Source of the DNA: Palleronia caenipelagi
GTDB lineage: Bacteria > Pseudomonadota > Alphaproteobacteria > Rhodobacterales > Rhodobacteraceae
DNA: 64,000 nucleotides
NCBI RefSeq assembly: GCF_007004065.1
Contig: NZ_VFSV01000006.1
Coordinates: 62,001-126,000 of the forward strand
Reading direction: 5' to 3'
Of the stretch, positions 26,688 to 34,645 are shown one piece after another (position 1 is the first letter of the stretch; the number at the start of each line of letters is the position of its first letter). The notes under the pieces were generated by a model that worked only from the letters and a program-made list of their open reading frames with translations, was not told the DNA's origin and did not search any database. Both the position numbers and the translations under genes were made by a program.

Positions 26688-28346
26688 TCAGACGTGTCGC
26701 CCGAGGCGTCGGATCAACAGAATCACCGGCAGCACCCCCACCGCCACGATCAGCAGCGACGGCACCGCCGCGCCATCCAGCCGCTCATCCGCCGCCAGCC
26801 GGTGCGCCTGTACGGCCAGCGTGTCGAAATTGAACGGGCGCATGATCATCGTGGCGGGCAGTTCCTTCATCACGTCCACAAAGACGATCAGCACGGCACT
26901 CAGCAGGCTCGGGGTCATCAGCGGCAAATGGGTCCGGCGCAGCGCGTCCATCTGCCCGCGCCCCAGCAGCCGAGACGCACCGTCGATGCTGTCGGTGACG
27001 ATGGCTTCGCCCCCTTCATAGGCCCCGACCGCCGCCGCCATAAAGCGGATCAGATAGGCCGCGACCAGCAGCCAGATGGAGCCGGTGAACAGGAGCCCGG
27101 TGGAGATGCCGAAACTCTCCCGCATGAAGCTGTCGAGACCGTTATCGATCGCCGCAAACGGCACCAGCAATCCCACCGCGATCACCCCGCCCGGCACCGC
27201 ATAGCCCAGCCGGGAGATCTGCATGACCGCGCCCGACAGCCGTGTGGCCGCGCGGCGGCGGTAATACCCCAGCGCAATGGCGCCCAGCACCGTCAGCGCC
27301 GCCGCGATTCCCGCCAGCGTCACCGAATTGGAGATGAAGCCCAGATAGCGATCAGAGAACACGTCCTGCTCTGAGCCCTGGGCCATGATGAGCAGGCGTA
27401 TTGCTGGCAGCAACGCCCCCAGCAGCACCGGCAGCACGCAGGCCAGCGTCGCCAGCCCGGCCCGCCAGCCGCGCAGGTGGATATGGGCGCCCGGCGCTGC
27501 CACCCGCCCCGTGCCGAACCGTCCGCCACGCCGCGTCCGCCGTTCCAGCAGCGCCAGCAGCAGCGACATGGACAAAAGTCCCAGCGCCAGCTGCGCCGCC
27601 GCCGCACGGTCGGCCATGGAGAACCAGCTCTGGTAAATGCCGGTCGCAAAGGTCTGCACTCCGAAATGGGACACGGTGCCGAAATCCGCGAGCGTCTCCA
27701 TGCAGGTCAGGAGCACGCCCGCCGCGATGGCCGGGCGGGCCATGGGCAGCGACACGGTCAGAAATGCGCTCAGCGGACTGCGCCCCAGCACCCGTGCGGC
27801 CTGAAACGGCGTGGCGCTCTGGGTCATGAAGGCCGCCCGCGCCAGCAGGTAAACATAGGGGTAGAGCACGAGGATCAGCATCAGCGCCGCCCCGCCAGTG
27901 GATCGGATCTCCGGGAACCAATAGTCCCGCGGTCCCCAGCCGGTCACGGAGCGCAGCGCCGTCTGCACCGGCCCGGGATGGTCCAGCAGATCCGTATAGG
28001 CATAGGCCAGCACGTAGGCCGGGAAGGCCAGTGGAAGGACGAGGGCGACCTCCAGCCAGCGACGGCCCGGAAAGACGAAGGACGTGACCAGCCACGCGGT
28101 GGACGTGCCGATCAGGAACGTCCCGCAGCTGACCACCACCAGCAATTGCGCCGTGGTCCCGAGATAGCGGGGCAGCACCGTGGTGGCCAGATGGCGCAGG
28201 GTATCCAGCTCACCGACCAGAGCGGCGATCAGCACCGCCACCAGCGGCAGCATCACCAGCGTGGCGATCCCCACGGCCAGAACGCCCAGGCCCGAGCCGC
28301 TCTGGGCGCGGCGGGGTCGCCGGATACGGGCAGTGCTGTCAGCCAT
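26688..28346 (-). CDS. Ferric iron ABC transporter, permease (FbpB type, fused double domain)
   Basis: Inner-membrane permease of 552 residues made of two homologous halves of about six helices each, as in FbpB/SfuB. Both halves carry EAA-type cytoplasmic loops (near AARVLGRSPLSAFLTVSLPMA and ASRLLGRGQMDALRRTHLPLM). It should pair with the binding protein at 25609-26631. No ATPase gene of the FbpC type is next to it or elsewhere in the window. Confidence 0.93.
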   Translation of the reverse strand: MADSTARIRRPRRAQSGSGLGVLAVGIATLVMLPLVAVLIAALVGELDTLRHLATTVLPRYLGTTAQLLVVVSCGTFLIGTSTAWLVTSFVFPGRRWLEVALVLPLAFPAYVLAYAYTDLLDHPGPVQTALRSVTGWGPRDYWFPEIRSTGGAALMLILVLYPYVYLLARAAFMTQSATPFQAARVLGRSPLSAFLTVSLPMARPAIAAGVLLTCMETLADFGTVSHFGVQTFATGIYQSWFSMADRAAAAQLALGLLSMSLLLALLERRTRRGGRFGTGRVAAPGAHIHLRGWRAGLATLACVLPVLLGALLPAIRLLIMAQGSEQDVFSDRYLGFISNSVTLAGIAAALTVLGAIALGYYRRRAATRLSGAVMQISRLGYAVPGGVIAVGLLVPFAAIDNGLDSFMRESFGISTGLLFTGSIWLLVAAYLIRFMAAAVGAYEGGEAIVTDSIDGASRLLGRGQMDALRRTHLPLMTPSLLSAVLIVFVDVMKELPATMIMRPFNFDTLAVQAHRLAADERLDGAAVPSLLIVAVGVLPVILLIRRLGRHV

Positions 28347-28369
28347 GGCTCACCTTTTGCAACCGCCCC

Positions 28370-30682
28370 TCAGTGGCTCGTTTCTTCGACGTCATCGACG
28401 GTGAAAAAGAAATTGTCCGGCAGGTCCTTTTCCAGAACCCAGTCCGGCACCGCTTGTGGACCGGCAAGAAAGATGTTGCGTCCAAAGTGCTTCAGCAGCC
28501 GCGACAGCTTGCGCATCCTTGGGCTACGGATCTGTTCGTAGAACTCGGCATAGTCGGGCCGCGCTTTCAGTTCGGCGATCTTCGCCCGGTGAGCGGCAAC
28601 GCAGCCCTCATGGGCGGCCTTGATCTCCGGGTCCGAAATGAGGCGCGCCCATTCTTCTTCGAGGGCGGGGATCATCCGCTGGATCGAGCGGTCCTCGGTC
28701 GAATTGTGGTTCATCCGGAACCAATAGGCGAGGCCCTGATCCCGGTCGGTGTGATTCACCCGGCCCCGGTCGCGCTTGACCAAAAAGCTCTCCACGGACC
28801 GGATCGCGTAATGATTCAGCGTCACGAGATCGTAACCGAATGTGCTCGCGTTGGACCGCCACGCATTGCGATATTCCGATTGCGGCATGGGTTTGCCGGA
28901 GCCATTCACCCACCGGATCGCAGGAAGGAGCTCCGCCTTCAGACCCTTGGGGCGGTGAACACCCATTTTCTTGAAGATATCGATGTTCCGATAGAGCGTT
29001 TTGAATCCCCAAGCCTGATGGGGCTTGTTGCAGAATTTATGGGCGCACTGGGTAAACTGACGGATGATGAAGTCATCCTCGTACTCTTCGATGTCCGAAT
29101 TGCCGAACAGCCGCCAGGTCAGGGAGATGAAATTCGCCTCTCCCACAGCAGCGAAAAGCGACTTCAACGTCCCATCGCCCACATGAACGGCGATATACTC
29201 GTCCACATCCGACGCCATCAGCCAGTGGGCACCCTTGACCACATCCTCCCGCTGGGCCGCGTCGAGCGCGGCATGCTGGGGCTTGACCCCCGGCTGGCTC
29301 TTGAACGGGTTCTCGCGGTGCTGGAGGATGCCTTTGTCCTGCAACAGCTGCAGGAACGTATCCGTCCCGTCGGTACAGTCATTGGTATAAACGATGAAAT
29401 CCGTCACCCCGATCACCCGATGATAGGCGATCCATTCCAGCAGGAAGGGGCCTTCGTTCTTCATCGCGGTGACCAGCGTCACATTGACCGGACCCTCCAC
29501 GTCCGGCGCGGTCCGCAAGGCGGCAATGGTCTCGGAATCCACCTGAGGCGCCCGGCCCGGCTCATACCCGAGGACCTCGGTGACAAACGTCACCAGTGAA
29601 GGAACCTCGCGGAGGCTGGTTTTCGGCGCGATCTCGCTGGGCTTCAGATGCGGGTGCTTCATCGCCATACAGCGCAGGATCTGATGTGGGGCGGCGACCT
29701 CAGCCTCTGCACCGATCACACGGTGTGGGCGCCAGACCATCTCGGGACCGTCCACCGCATGCGGAACGGCGCACCAGCGACTGAACACCGCCTTGATGTC
29801 AAACGGCGCGCAGATGTGATCCCCGAGCACCGGCGCGCCGTCCTGCTGGACCTGCCACGGATAGACCCGCCGTCCCTGCACCGGAACATAGTGGTGCGGC
29901 GCGGATCGGGCGAAATCGAACACAGAACCGTCCCCGGCCTGCGCGAAGAGGTAATCCGAGAGATCCAGAAACAGGATCCCCGTCGCCTCCGGCAGAAAGC
30001 GGCTGCGCGCGTGCTCCAGCAAAACCTCGTCCCGGAGCGGCCCGCGCCAGGGATCAGGGTCAGGGATCTCCATCCGGTCCTTGCCCGGGGCGTCCGGGGC
30101 ATTCAGAGGGTGGTCTGCGGGCGGCAGGTGAGCGTGGCCGATGGGTGCAGGGACGTCCACCACCACGATGCACAACGCAAGCCCGGCAAGCTCCGCGCGC
30201 AACCGGTCAGCCAGATCGGCCCCCTCGCCTGCGGGACCCAGCCGGTTGTAGAGCAGCCCGCCGGTCACGCCGTGATGCTCCGCATGCCAGCGCACCCAGT
30301 TGGCAACGATCGCAGTCTCTTCGCCGTTCACAAACGAGATCAGGCAGTCCCGTCCGGCCAGAAGGTCCACCTGTCGGTCGGTCAAGGTCAGGGGTACCGC
30401 AGCATCGCCCACCACCAGAGCCGGATTGGCGTCACCACTCAGCGTTGCCTCGACGATGCCCCCGGCATTGCCCCGGACGGCCCGCCTCGTCAGATCGGTC
30501 AGCCCCGGCCCGCTATCGGCAATCCCGGCCAATGGACCATCGGCGCTCAGAAAGATGCGGCACCGGTTCTCATGGTGACCGTCCAGAGGCGGCAGGCGCA
30601 GCGCCTCCAGGACATATCCCCCTTCGGGACATGCCACGCTTGCGAGGGTTATCTGATGCAAATCGGGCTGCTTTTGGGACAT
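28370..30682 (-). CDS. Two-half glycosyltransferase-like protein (GT2/DUF-type, C-terminal domain intact)
   Basis: A 770-residue soluble protein. The C-terminal half (about 400-700) resembles Glyco_tranf_2_4-type enzymes: TLVTAMKNEGPFLLEWIAYH, FIVYTNDCTDGTDTFLQLL and ASDVDEYIAV, with a DxD-like metal site. Further on are WRLFGNSDIEEYE and LNHYAIRSVESFLVKRDRG. The N-terminal half (about 90-340) has a weak copy (CLISFVNGEETAIVANWVRWH; GILFLDLSDYLFA) that may be a degenerate duplicate. A role in decorating a surface polysaccharide is inferred from the neighbouring genes. The donor sugar is unknown. Confidence 0.78.
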   Translation of the reverse strand: MSQKQPDLHQITLASVACPEGGYVLEALRLPPLDGHHENRCRIFLSADGPLAGIADSGPGLTDLTRRAVRGNAGGIVEATLSGDANPALVVGDAAVPLTLTDRQVDLLAGRDCLISFVNGEETAIVANWVRWHAEHHGVTGGLLYNRLGPAGEGADLADRLRAELAGLALCIVVVDVPAPIGHAHLPPADHPLNAPDAPGKDRMEIPDPDPWRGPLRDEVLLEHARSRFLPEATGILFLDLSDYLFAQAGDGSVFDFARSAPHHYVPVQGRRVYPWQVQQDGAPVLGDHICAPFDIKAVFSRWCAVPHAVDGPEMVWRPHRVIGAEAEVAAPHQILRCMAMKHPHLKPSEIAPKTSLREVPSLVTFVTEVLGYEPGRAPQVDSETIAALRTAPDVEGPVNVTLVTAMKNEGPFLLEWIAYHRVIGVTDFIVYTNDCTDGTDTFLQLLQDKGILQHRENPFKSQPGVKPQHAALDAAQREDVVKGAHWLMASDVDEYIAVHVGDGTLKSLFAAVGEANFISLTWRLFGNSDIEEYEDDFIIRQFTQCAHKFCNKPHQAWGFKTLYRNIDIFKKMGVHRPKGLKAELLPAIRWVNGSGKPMPQSEYRNAWRSNASTFGYDLVTLNHYAIRSVESFLVKRDRGRVNHTDRDQGLAYWFRMNHNSTEDRSIQRMIPALEEEWARLISDPEIKAAHEGCVAAHRAKIAELKARPDYAEFYEQIRSPRMRKLSRLLKHFGRNIFLAGPQAVPDWVLEKDLPDNFFFTVDDVEETSH

Positions 30683-30738
30683 GCCGTCGCTCGCCGTCCT
30701 GTTCCACTTGTCAAACCGACCTTGGCGGTCGGGGCCGC

Positions 30739-31620
30739 TTATCCGTTGTTTCGCACGGGATTGAAACCCCGTCCCTCCGAGGCAAGCGGATCTGGCCCCA
30801 CCCCGTTGCGCCGCAAAAATGCGGCCATCAGATCGTAATAGGTCTGACCCGGAGCCACTGTCCGCTGCAACAGATATCGCGTGATCTGGATATGGGGCGC
30901 GTCCGGCGGCATCTGCACTTCGACCGGGGCGCCTGCCTCGGGCGCTCTGGCGGCGATTCGAGCGCTGTCACCGACCGGCAGAATGCGGTCCCGCTGACCA
31001 TGGAGAACCCAGACCGGCGGTGCGTCGCGGCGCAGTGCGAAGGGGTGCACCACCGGCGCGGCGAGTGACACCATCGCGTCGGGCTGCTCGAACCGGCCCT
31101 GCCACGGCACCGGGGGATGACACAGCGTATTGCCTGCGAGGCCGCCCGCCGAGACCCCGATCATCGCCAGTCGTGGCCCCGTCAATCCGAGCGCACCCCA
31201 ATTGAGGCGACAATATCGCAACGCGTCCGAGATGTCCTCCGAGGCGAGAAACAACCGGTGTCCCATCAGCTTGCGCGCCAGTCCGACCCCCTCGCTGCGG
31301 GCCTGCCGGGCGGCTTGCCGGACCTGCCGCAAGAGCGGCTGGGCCAACGCCTCGGGGGGCGCACCGCGGCGGTAGTCGGGCACGACCACGGCCCACCCAT
31401 CGTGCAAAAGTCTGGCAATCAGCGCGCTCTGCCGCTCGTTCTCGCGCGCGCCTTTCACAAATCCCCCACCATAGGCATAAAGGACCCCCGGTCGTGCCGG
31501 GCCGCCGGTATGATAGATGTCCATCTTCAGGGTCTCAGCGCCCCGCTCGGCAAACCCGATCGTGTCTGGCGTCCCTCGTAACGGCATCCCGGTGGTTTCG
31601 GCAAAATTTGGAGTATTCAC
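30739..31620 (-). CDS. Alpha/beta hydrolase (esterase/lipase HGGG-like)
   Basis: A 293-residue hydrolase of the hormone-sensitive-lipase/carboxylesterase type. The oxyanion motif is YAYGGGFVKGA, the nucleophile elbow IGVSAGG, and the acid and base candidates lie in LHGQRDRILP and DAPHIQIT. There is no signal peptide. It is on the minus strand just before the plus-strand polysaccharide cluster, with 96 bases between. The substrate is unknown; deacetylation of sugars is possible but not shown. Confidence 0.82.
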   Translation of the reverse strand: MNTPNFAETTGMPLRGTPDTIGFAERGAETLKMDIYHTGGPARPGVLYAYGGGFVKGARENERQSALIARLLHDGWAVVVPDYRRGAPPEALAQPLLRQVRQAARQARSEGVGLARKLMGHRLFLASEDISDALRYCRLNWGALGLTGPRLAMIGVSAGGLAGNTLCHPPVPWQGRFEQPDAMVSLAAPVVHPFALRRDAPPVWVLHGQRDRILPVGDSARIAARAPEAGAPVEVQMPPDAPHIQITRYLLQRTVAPGQTYYDLMAAFLRRNGVGPDPLASEGRGFNPVRNNG

Positions 31621-31716
31621 AGCCGATCTATCCCTGTTGTTCGTTACTGCATTTGTATAGGTTGCAGGATTAAATCATAAGGGTGATGTGAAGGATGGCA
31701 GAGTACCGGGGGTTTA

Positions 31717-32652
31717 ATGGCGAAGTCTGAGGCAAAAAAACGCGAACAACGCGAAGCCTGGCGACAGACTCTGGCTGAAAAAGCAGATCAGGACGGGTTT
31801 TTCCGCGAGGTAGGCCCCCTGCACAAGGCGATTTTCATCCCGCAGGACGGGGCCATGGGCAAGACGCTCGTGGTCGCATTCGACAACCTGGACGACGTGC
31901 GGCAGGATCCCAACCGCCTTCCGTGGGCGGTCGATTTCATCAGCGCGCAGGGCTGGTCCTCGCTGGGCTTCATGGCCCACGGCCCGACCTGGTACCGGGA
32001 TGAGGCGGTGTTCGACTTCTTCGAAGAGCTGAAGGCCGACGGGTTCTTTGACCAGTTCGACCGGGTCGCGTTTTACGGCACCTCCATGGGCGGCTATGCG
32101 GCTTGTGCGTTTTCGGCTGTCTGTCCGGGTGCCACAGTGCTGGCGGTCAATCCCCAGGCCTGCATGGACCGCGACCGCGCGGGATGGGACCACCGCTACC
32201 GCCGCTCCTGGCGCCACGATTACTACTCGCGTTACGGCTACGCGCCCGACATGGTGAAAGACGCCGAAAAGGCGTGGATTTTCTATGACAGCCGGATGCC
32301 GCAGGATGCGATGCACGCCGCCCTGTTCCAGTCGCCCAATGTGATCCGCGTGGGCTGCCCGTTCATGGGGCACGGTATGCTTAATGTCTGGCGCGACATG
32401 GGGATCCTGAAACAGCTCGTCTCGGGCTGCATCAACGGTACGCTGAGTCGCGTGGACGTGTACCGGATGCTCCGCGCCCGCCACGACTCGAAGATCTATC
32501 AGAAGAACGTTCTGCGATATCTGATGGACGAAAAGGACAGTCCGCGGCTTTTGATCCGGTTTTGCCGCGCGATCGTCAAGAAACGGCCCGCCCCGCACTT
32601 TCGCAACGCGATGAACGAGGCGCTGACGCGCATTGGCGAGCCCACAGAATAA
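31717..32652 (+). CDS. Alpha/beta-fold protein of unknown function, paralog A
   Basis: I do not recognise an established function. The 311 residues have a core that looks like an alpha/beta hydrolase: TLVVAFDNLDDVRQDP, GWSSLGFMAHGPTWYRD, then the nucleophile elbow FYGTSMGGYAA with Ser123, and a candidate catalytic histidine H219 in FMGHGM. No signal peptide; the N-terminus is Lys/Arg-rich. It is homologous to the protein at 33716-34627 and to the first 280 residues of 34646-36796. All run in one direction with a glycosyltransferase between A and B, which points to glycan modification or export (inference). Start ATG 31717. Confidence 0.8.
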   Translation: MAKSEAKKREQREAWRQTLAEKADQDGFFREVGPLHKAIFIPQDGAMGKTLVVAFDNLDDVRQDPNRLPWAVDFISAQGWSSLGFMAHGPTWYRDEAVFDFFEELKADGFFDQFDRVAFYGTSMGGYAACAFSAVCPGATVLAVNPQACMDRDRAGWDHRYRRSWRHDYYSRYGYAPDMVKDAEKAWIFYDSRMPQDAMHAALFQSPNVIRVGCPFMGHGMLNVWRDMGILKQLVSGCINGTLSRVDVYRMLRARHDSKIYQKNVLRYLMDEKDSPRLLIRFCRAIVKKRPAPHFRNAMNEALTRIGEPTE

Positions 32653-32694
32653 TCCGCGCCCCGGCGCCGCTCAGACGACAGGCTGGTGAATTCC

Positions 32695-33708
32695 ATGACA
32701 CAACTTCCTGAAATCGCGTCTCTCTGGATTGGCGGGCGTCTGTCCTGGCTGGAACAGCTCTGTCTCAAGAGCTTTGCCGATCAGGGGCACCACGTGACGC
32801 TCTACAGCTATAGTCCGATCGACAACATCCCCCCCGGCGTCCATGCGGGCGATGCCGAGGAGATCTTCCCTTCGGAGCCGATGCTGCGTCACGCGCGCAC
32901 GGGCAGCCCGGCCATTCACGCCGACATGTGGCGCCTGCATCTGCTGAAGAAGACGGACAAGATCTGGGTCGATGCGGATATGTACTGCTACCGGCCTTTC
33001 AATTTCGACAGCCCGTTCGTTTATGGCTGGGAAAAGCCCGGCCTGATCTGCAACGCTGTTCTGGGCCTGCCGTCGGAATCGCTGACGCTGAATGCGCTGC
33101 TGGAGTTTTTTCAGGACGAATATGCTATCGCGCCGTGGCTGAAGGACTGGCAGCAGGAGGAATTGCGCATTGAGAAGGAGGCCGGAAATCCCGTCCACAT
33201 GACCGCGCAGAACTGGGGATTCACCGGACCGGCATCCGTGACTCACTTCCTCATCGAGACCGGCGAGGTCGATCACGCGCATCCCGAGGATGTCTTTTAC
33301 CCGATCTCGTTCCCCGACCGGAACCAGATGATCCTGTCGCGCTTCAATGACGCCGTAGACGAGAAGCTGACCGAAAAGACCCGCGGCGTTCATTTCTGGG
33401 CCCGACGGATGAAGCCGCGTCTTGAAGAAAAGGAAAACAACACTCCCCGTCGGGGCAGCTTCATGGCCAAGCTCATCAAGCTCCACGACATCGACCCGGA
33501 CGCCGCTCCGATCCCACCGAAGACGAAAGTCAGCAAGGCGCCGGTCGACGACCCGGAATTCTGCGCACAGATCGGGCTGGAAGCGCTCCGGGGCGAGAAA
33601 TCCATCGACCAGATCAGCCGCGATCATCTGGTGGAAAAGCAGTTCATCAAGGATTGCCGCAACCGGATCGCCGACAACGCGGCATCGCTGTTCACCGAAG
33701 ACAAATAG
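32695..33708 (+). CDS. DXD glycosyltransferase (GT32/capsular polysaccharide synthesis type)
   Basis: A 337-residue protein beginning SLWIGGRLSWLEQLCLKSFADQGHHVTLYSY, the typical opening of GT32-like sugar transferases. The metal-nucleotide site is WVDADMYCYRPF (DxD). A C-terminal extension (about 255-337) is hydrophilic. I use the ATG at 32695; a GTG at 32686 is in frame. It sits 42 bases after paralog A and 7 bases before paralog B in one likely operon. Confidence 0.82.
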   Translation: MTQLPEIASLWIGGRLSWLEQLCLKSFADQGHHVTLYSYSPIDNIPPGVHAGDAEEIFPSEPMLRHARTGSPAIHADMWRLHLLKKTDKIWVDADMYCYRPFNFDSPFVYGWEKPGLICNAVLGLPSESLTLNALLEFFQDEYAIAPWLKDWQQEELRIEKEAGNPVHMTAQNWGFTGPASVTHFLIETGEVDHAHPEDVFYPISFPDRNQMILSRFNDAVDEKLTEKTRGVHFWARRMKPRLEEKENNTPRRGSFMAKLIKLHDIDPDAAPIPPKTKVSKAPVDDPEFCAQIGLEALRGEKSIDQISRDHLVEKQFIKDCRNRIADNAASLFTEDK

Positions 33709-33715
33709 GCCGCTC

Positions 33716-34627
33716 ATGAAAAAGTCCGTCAAGCAAAAGCTGTGGCATGAGACCCTCGAGGAACTGGGCGAAGAGCGGGGGTTCTATCGCCCCCTCGGGG
33801 ACAAGCATAACGCCCTCTTCGTCGAGGGCGACGGCACGCTCGTGGTCACGTTCGACAACCTCGACGACGCCCGTCAGGATCCCGCCGACCGCATGCCGTG
33901 GGGCAGCGAGTTCATATCGTCACGCGGTTGGTCCTCCCTCGGCCTCGGTGCCCATGGCTGGACGTGGTACCGTGATGACGCCGTGCTGGACTTTTTTGAC
34001 GAGCTCGACCGGACCGGCTTTTTCAACCGGTTCGACAAGGTGGTGTTTTACGGCACCTCCATGGCCGGTTATGCGGCATCGGTGTTTTCTGCGGCATCTC
34101 CCGGAGCCCGGGTGATTGCCATGAACCCGCAGGCCACCCTCGACCGCAATATCACCGCAGGGTGGGAGCCGCGCTATTTCCGCTCCTGGGGACAGGACTT
34201 CTCGGGGCGGTATAGCTATGGACCGGCTGAGAGCGCTGCGGCGGAAAAGGTCTACCTGTTCTATGACCCGATGGTGGCTGAGGACGCCATGCACGCGGCG
34301 CTGTTCCAGAACGACAATGTGGAAAAGATCCGCTGCACCCATTTCGGCCATGGTTTGACCAGTTCTTTCCTGAATATGGGCATCCTCAAGGATCTCGTGC
34401 AGATGTGCATCGCCCGGACGCCGTCATCAGCCGAAATCTACGCACTCATGCGCGCGCGGCGGCTGAACCCGAAATATCAGAAGACGGTTCTGAACCACCT
34501 GAAAGAGACCAACCGTCCGTGGATGGTCCATACCTATACGCAGGCCGTCCTTGCCCGTTCCGGCGGCAAGGGACGCCCGCATTTCCGTAACGCCATGGAA
34601 GAAGCCGCCGCGAATCTGCGGCGCTGA
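33716..34627 (+). CDS. Alpha/beta-fold protein of unknown function, paralog B
   Basis: A 303-residue homolog of the protein at 31717-32652, with the same blocks: TLVVTFDNLDDARQDP, GWSSLGLGAHGWTWYRDD, FYGTSMAGYAAS (Ser115 at the elbow), DAMHAALFQ, THFGHGL (His212) and IYALMRARRLNPKYQKTVL. Similarity is strong enough to imply tandem duplication. The elbow has Ala in place of the second Gly. The function is unknown; polysaccharide-linked hydrolase or acyltransferase activity is an inference. ATG 33716 chosen because upstream sequence belongs to the glycosyltransferase. Confidence 0.8.
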   Translation: MKKSVKQKLWHETLEELGEERGFYRPLGDKHNALFVEGDGTLVVTFDNLDDARQDPADRMPWGSEFISSRGWSSLGLGAHGWTWYRDDAVLDFFDELDRTGFFNRFDKVVFYGTSMAGYAASVFSAASPGARVIAMNPQATLDRNITAGWEPRYFRSWGQDFSGRYSYGPAESAAAEKVYLFYDPMVAEDAMHAALFQNDNVEKIRCTHFGHGLTSSFLNMGILKDLVQMCIARTPSSAEIYALMRARRLNPKYQKTVLNHLKETNRPWMVHTYTQAVLARSGGKGRPHFRNAMEEAAANLRR

Positions 34628-34645
34628 CAGGGCAGAGAGTTCACC

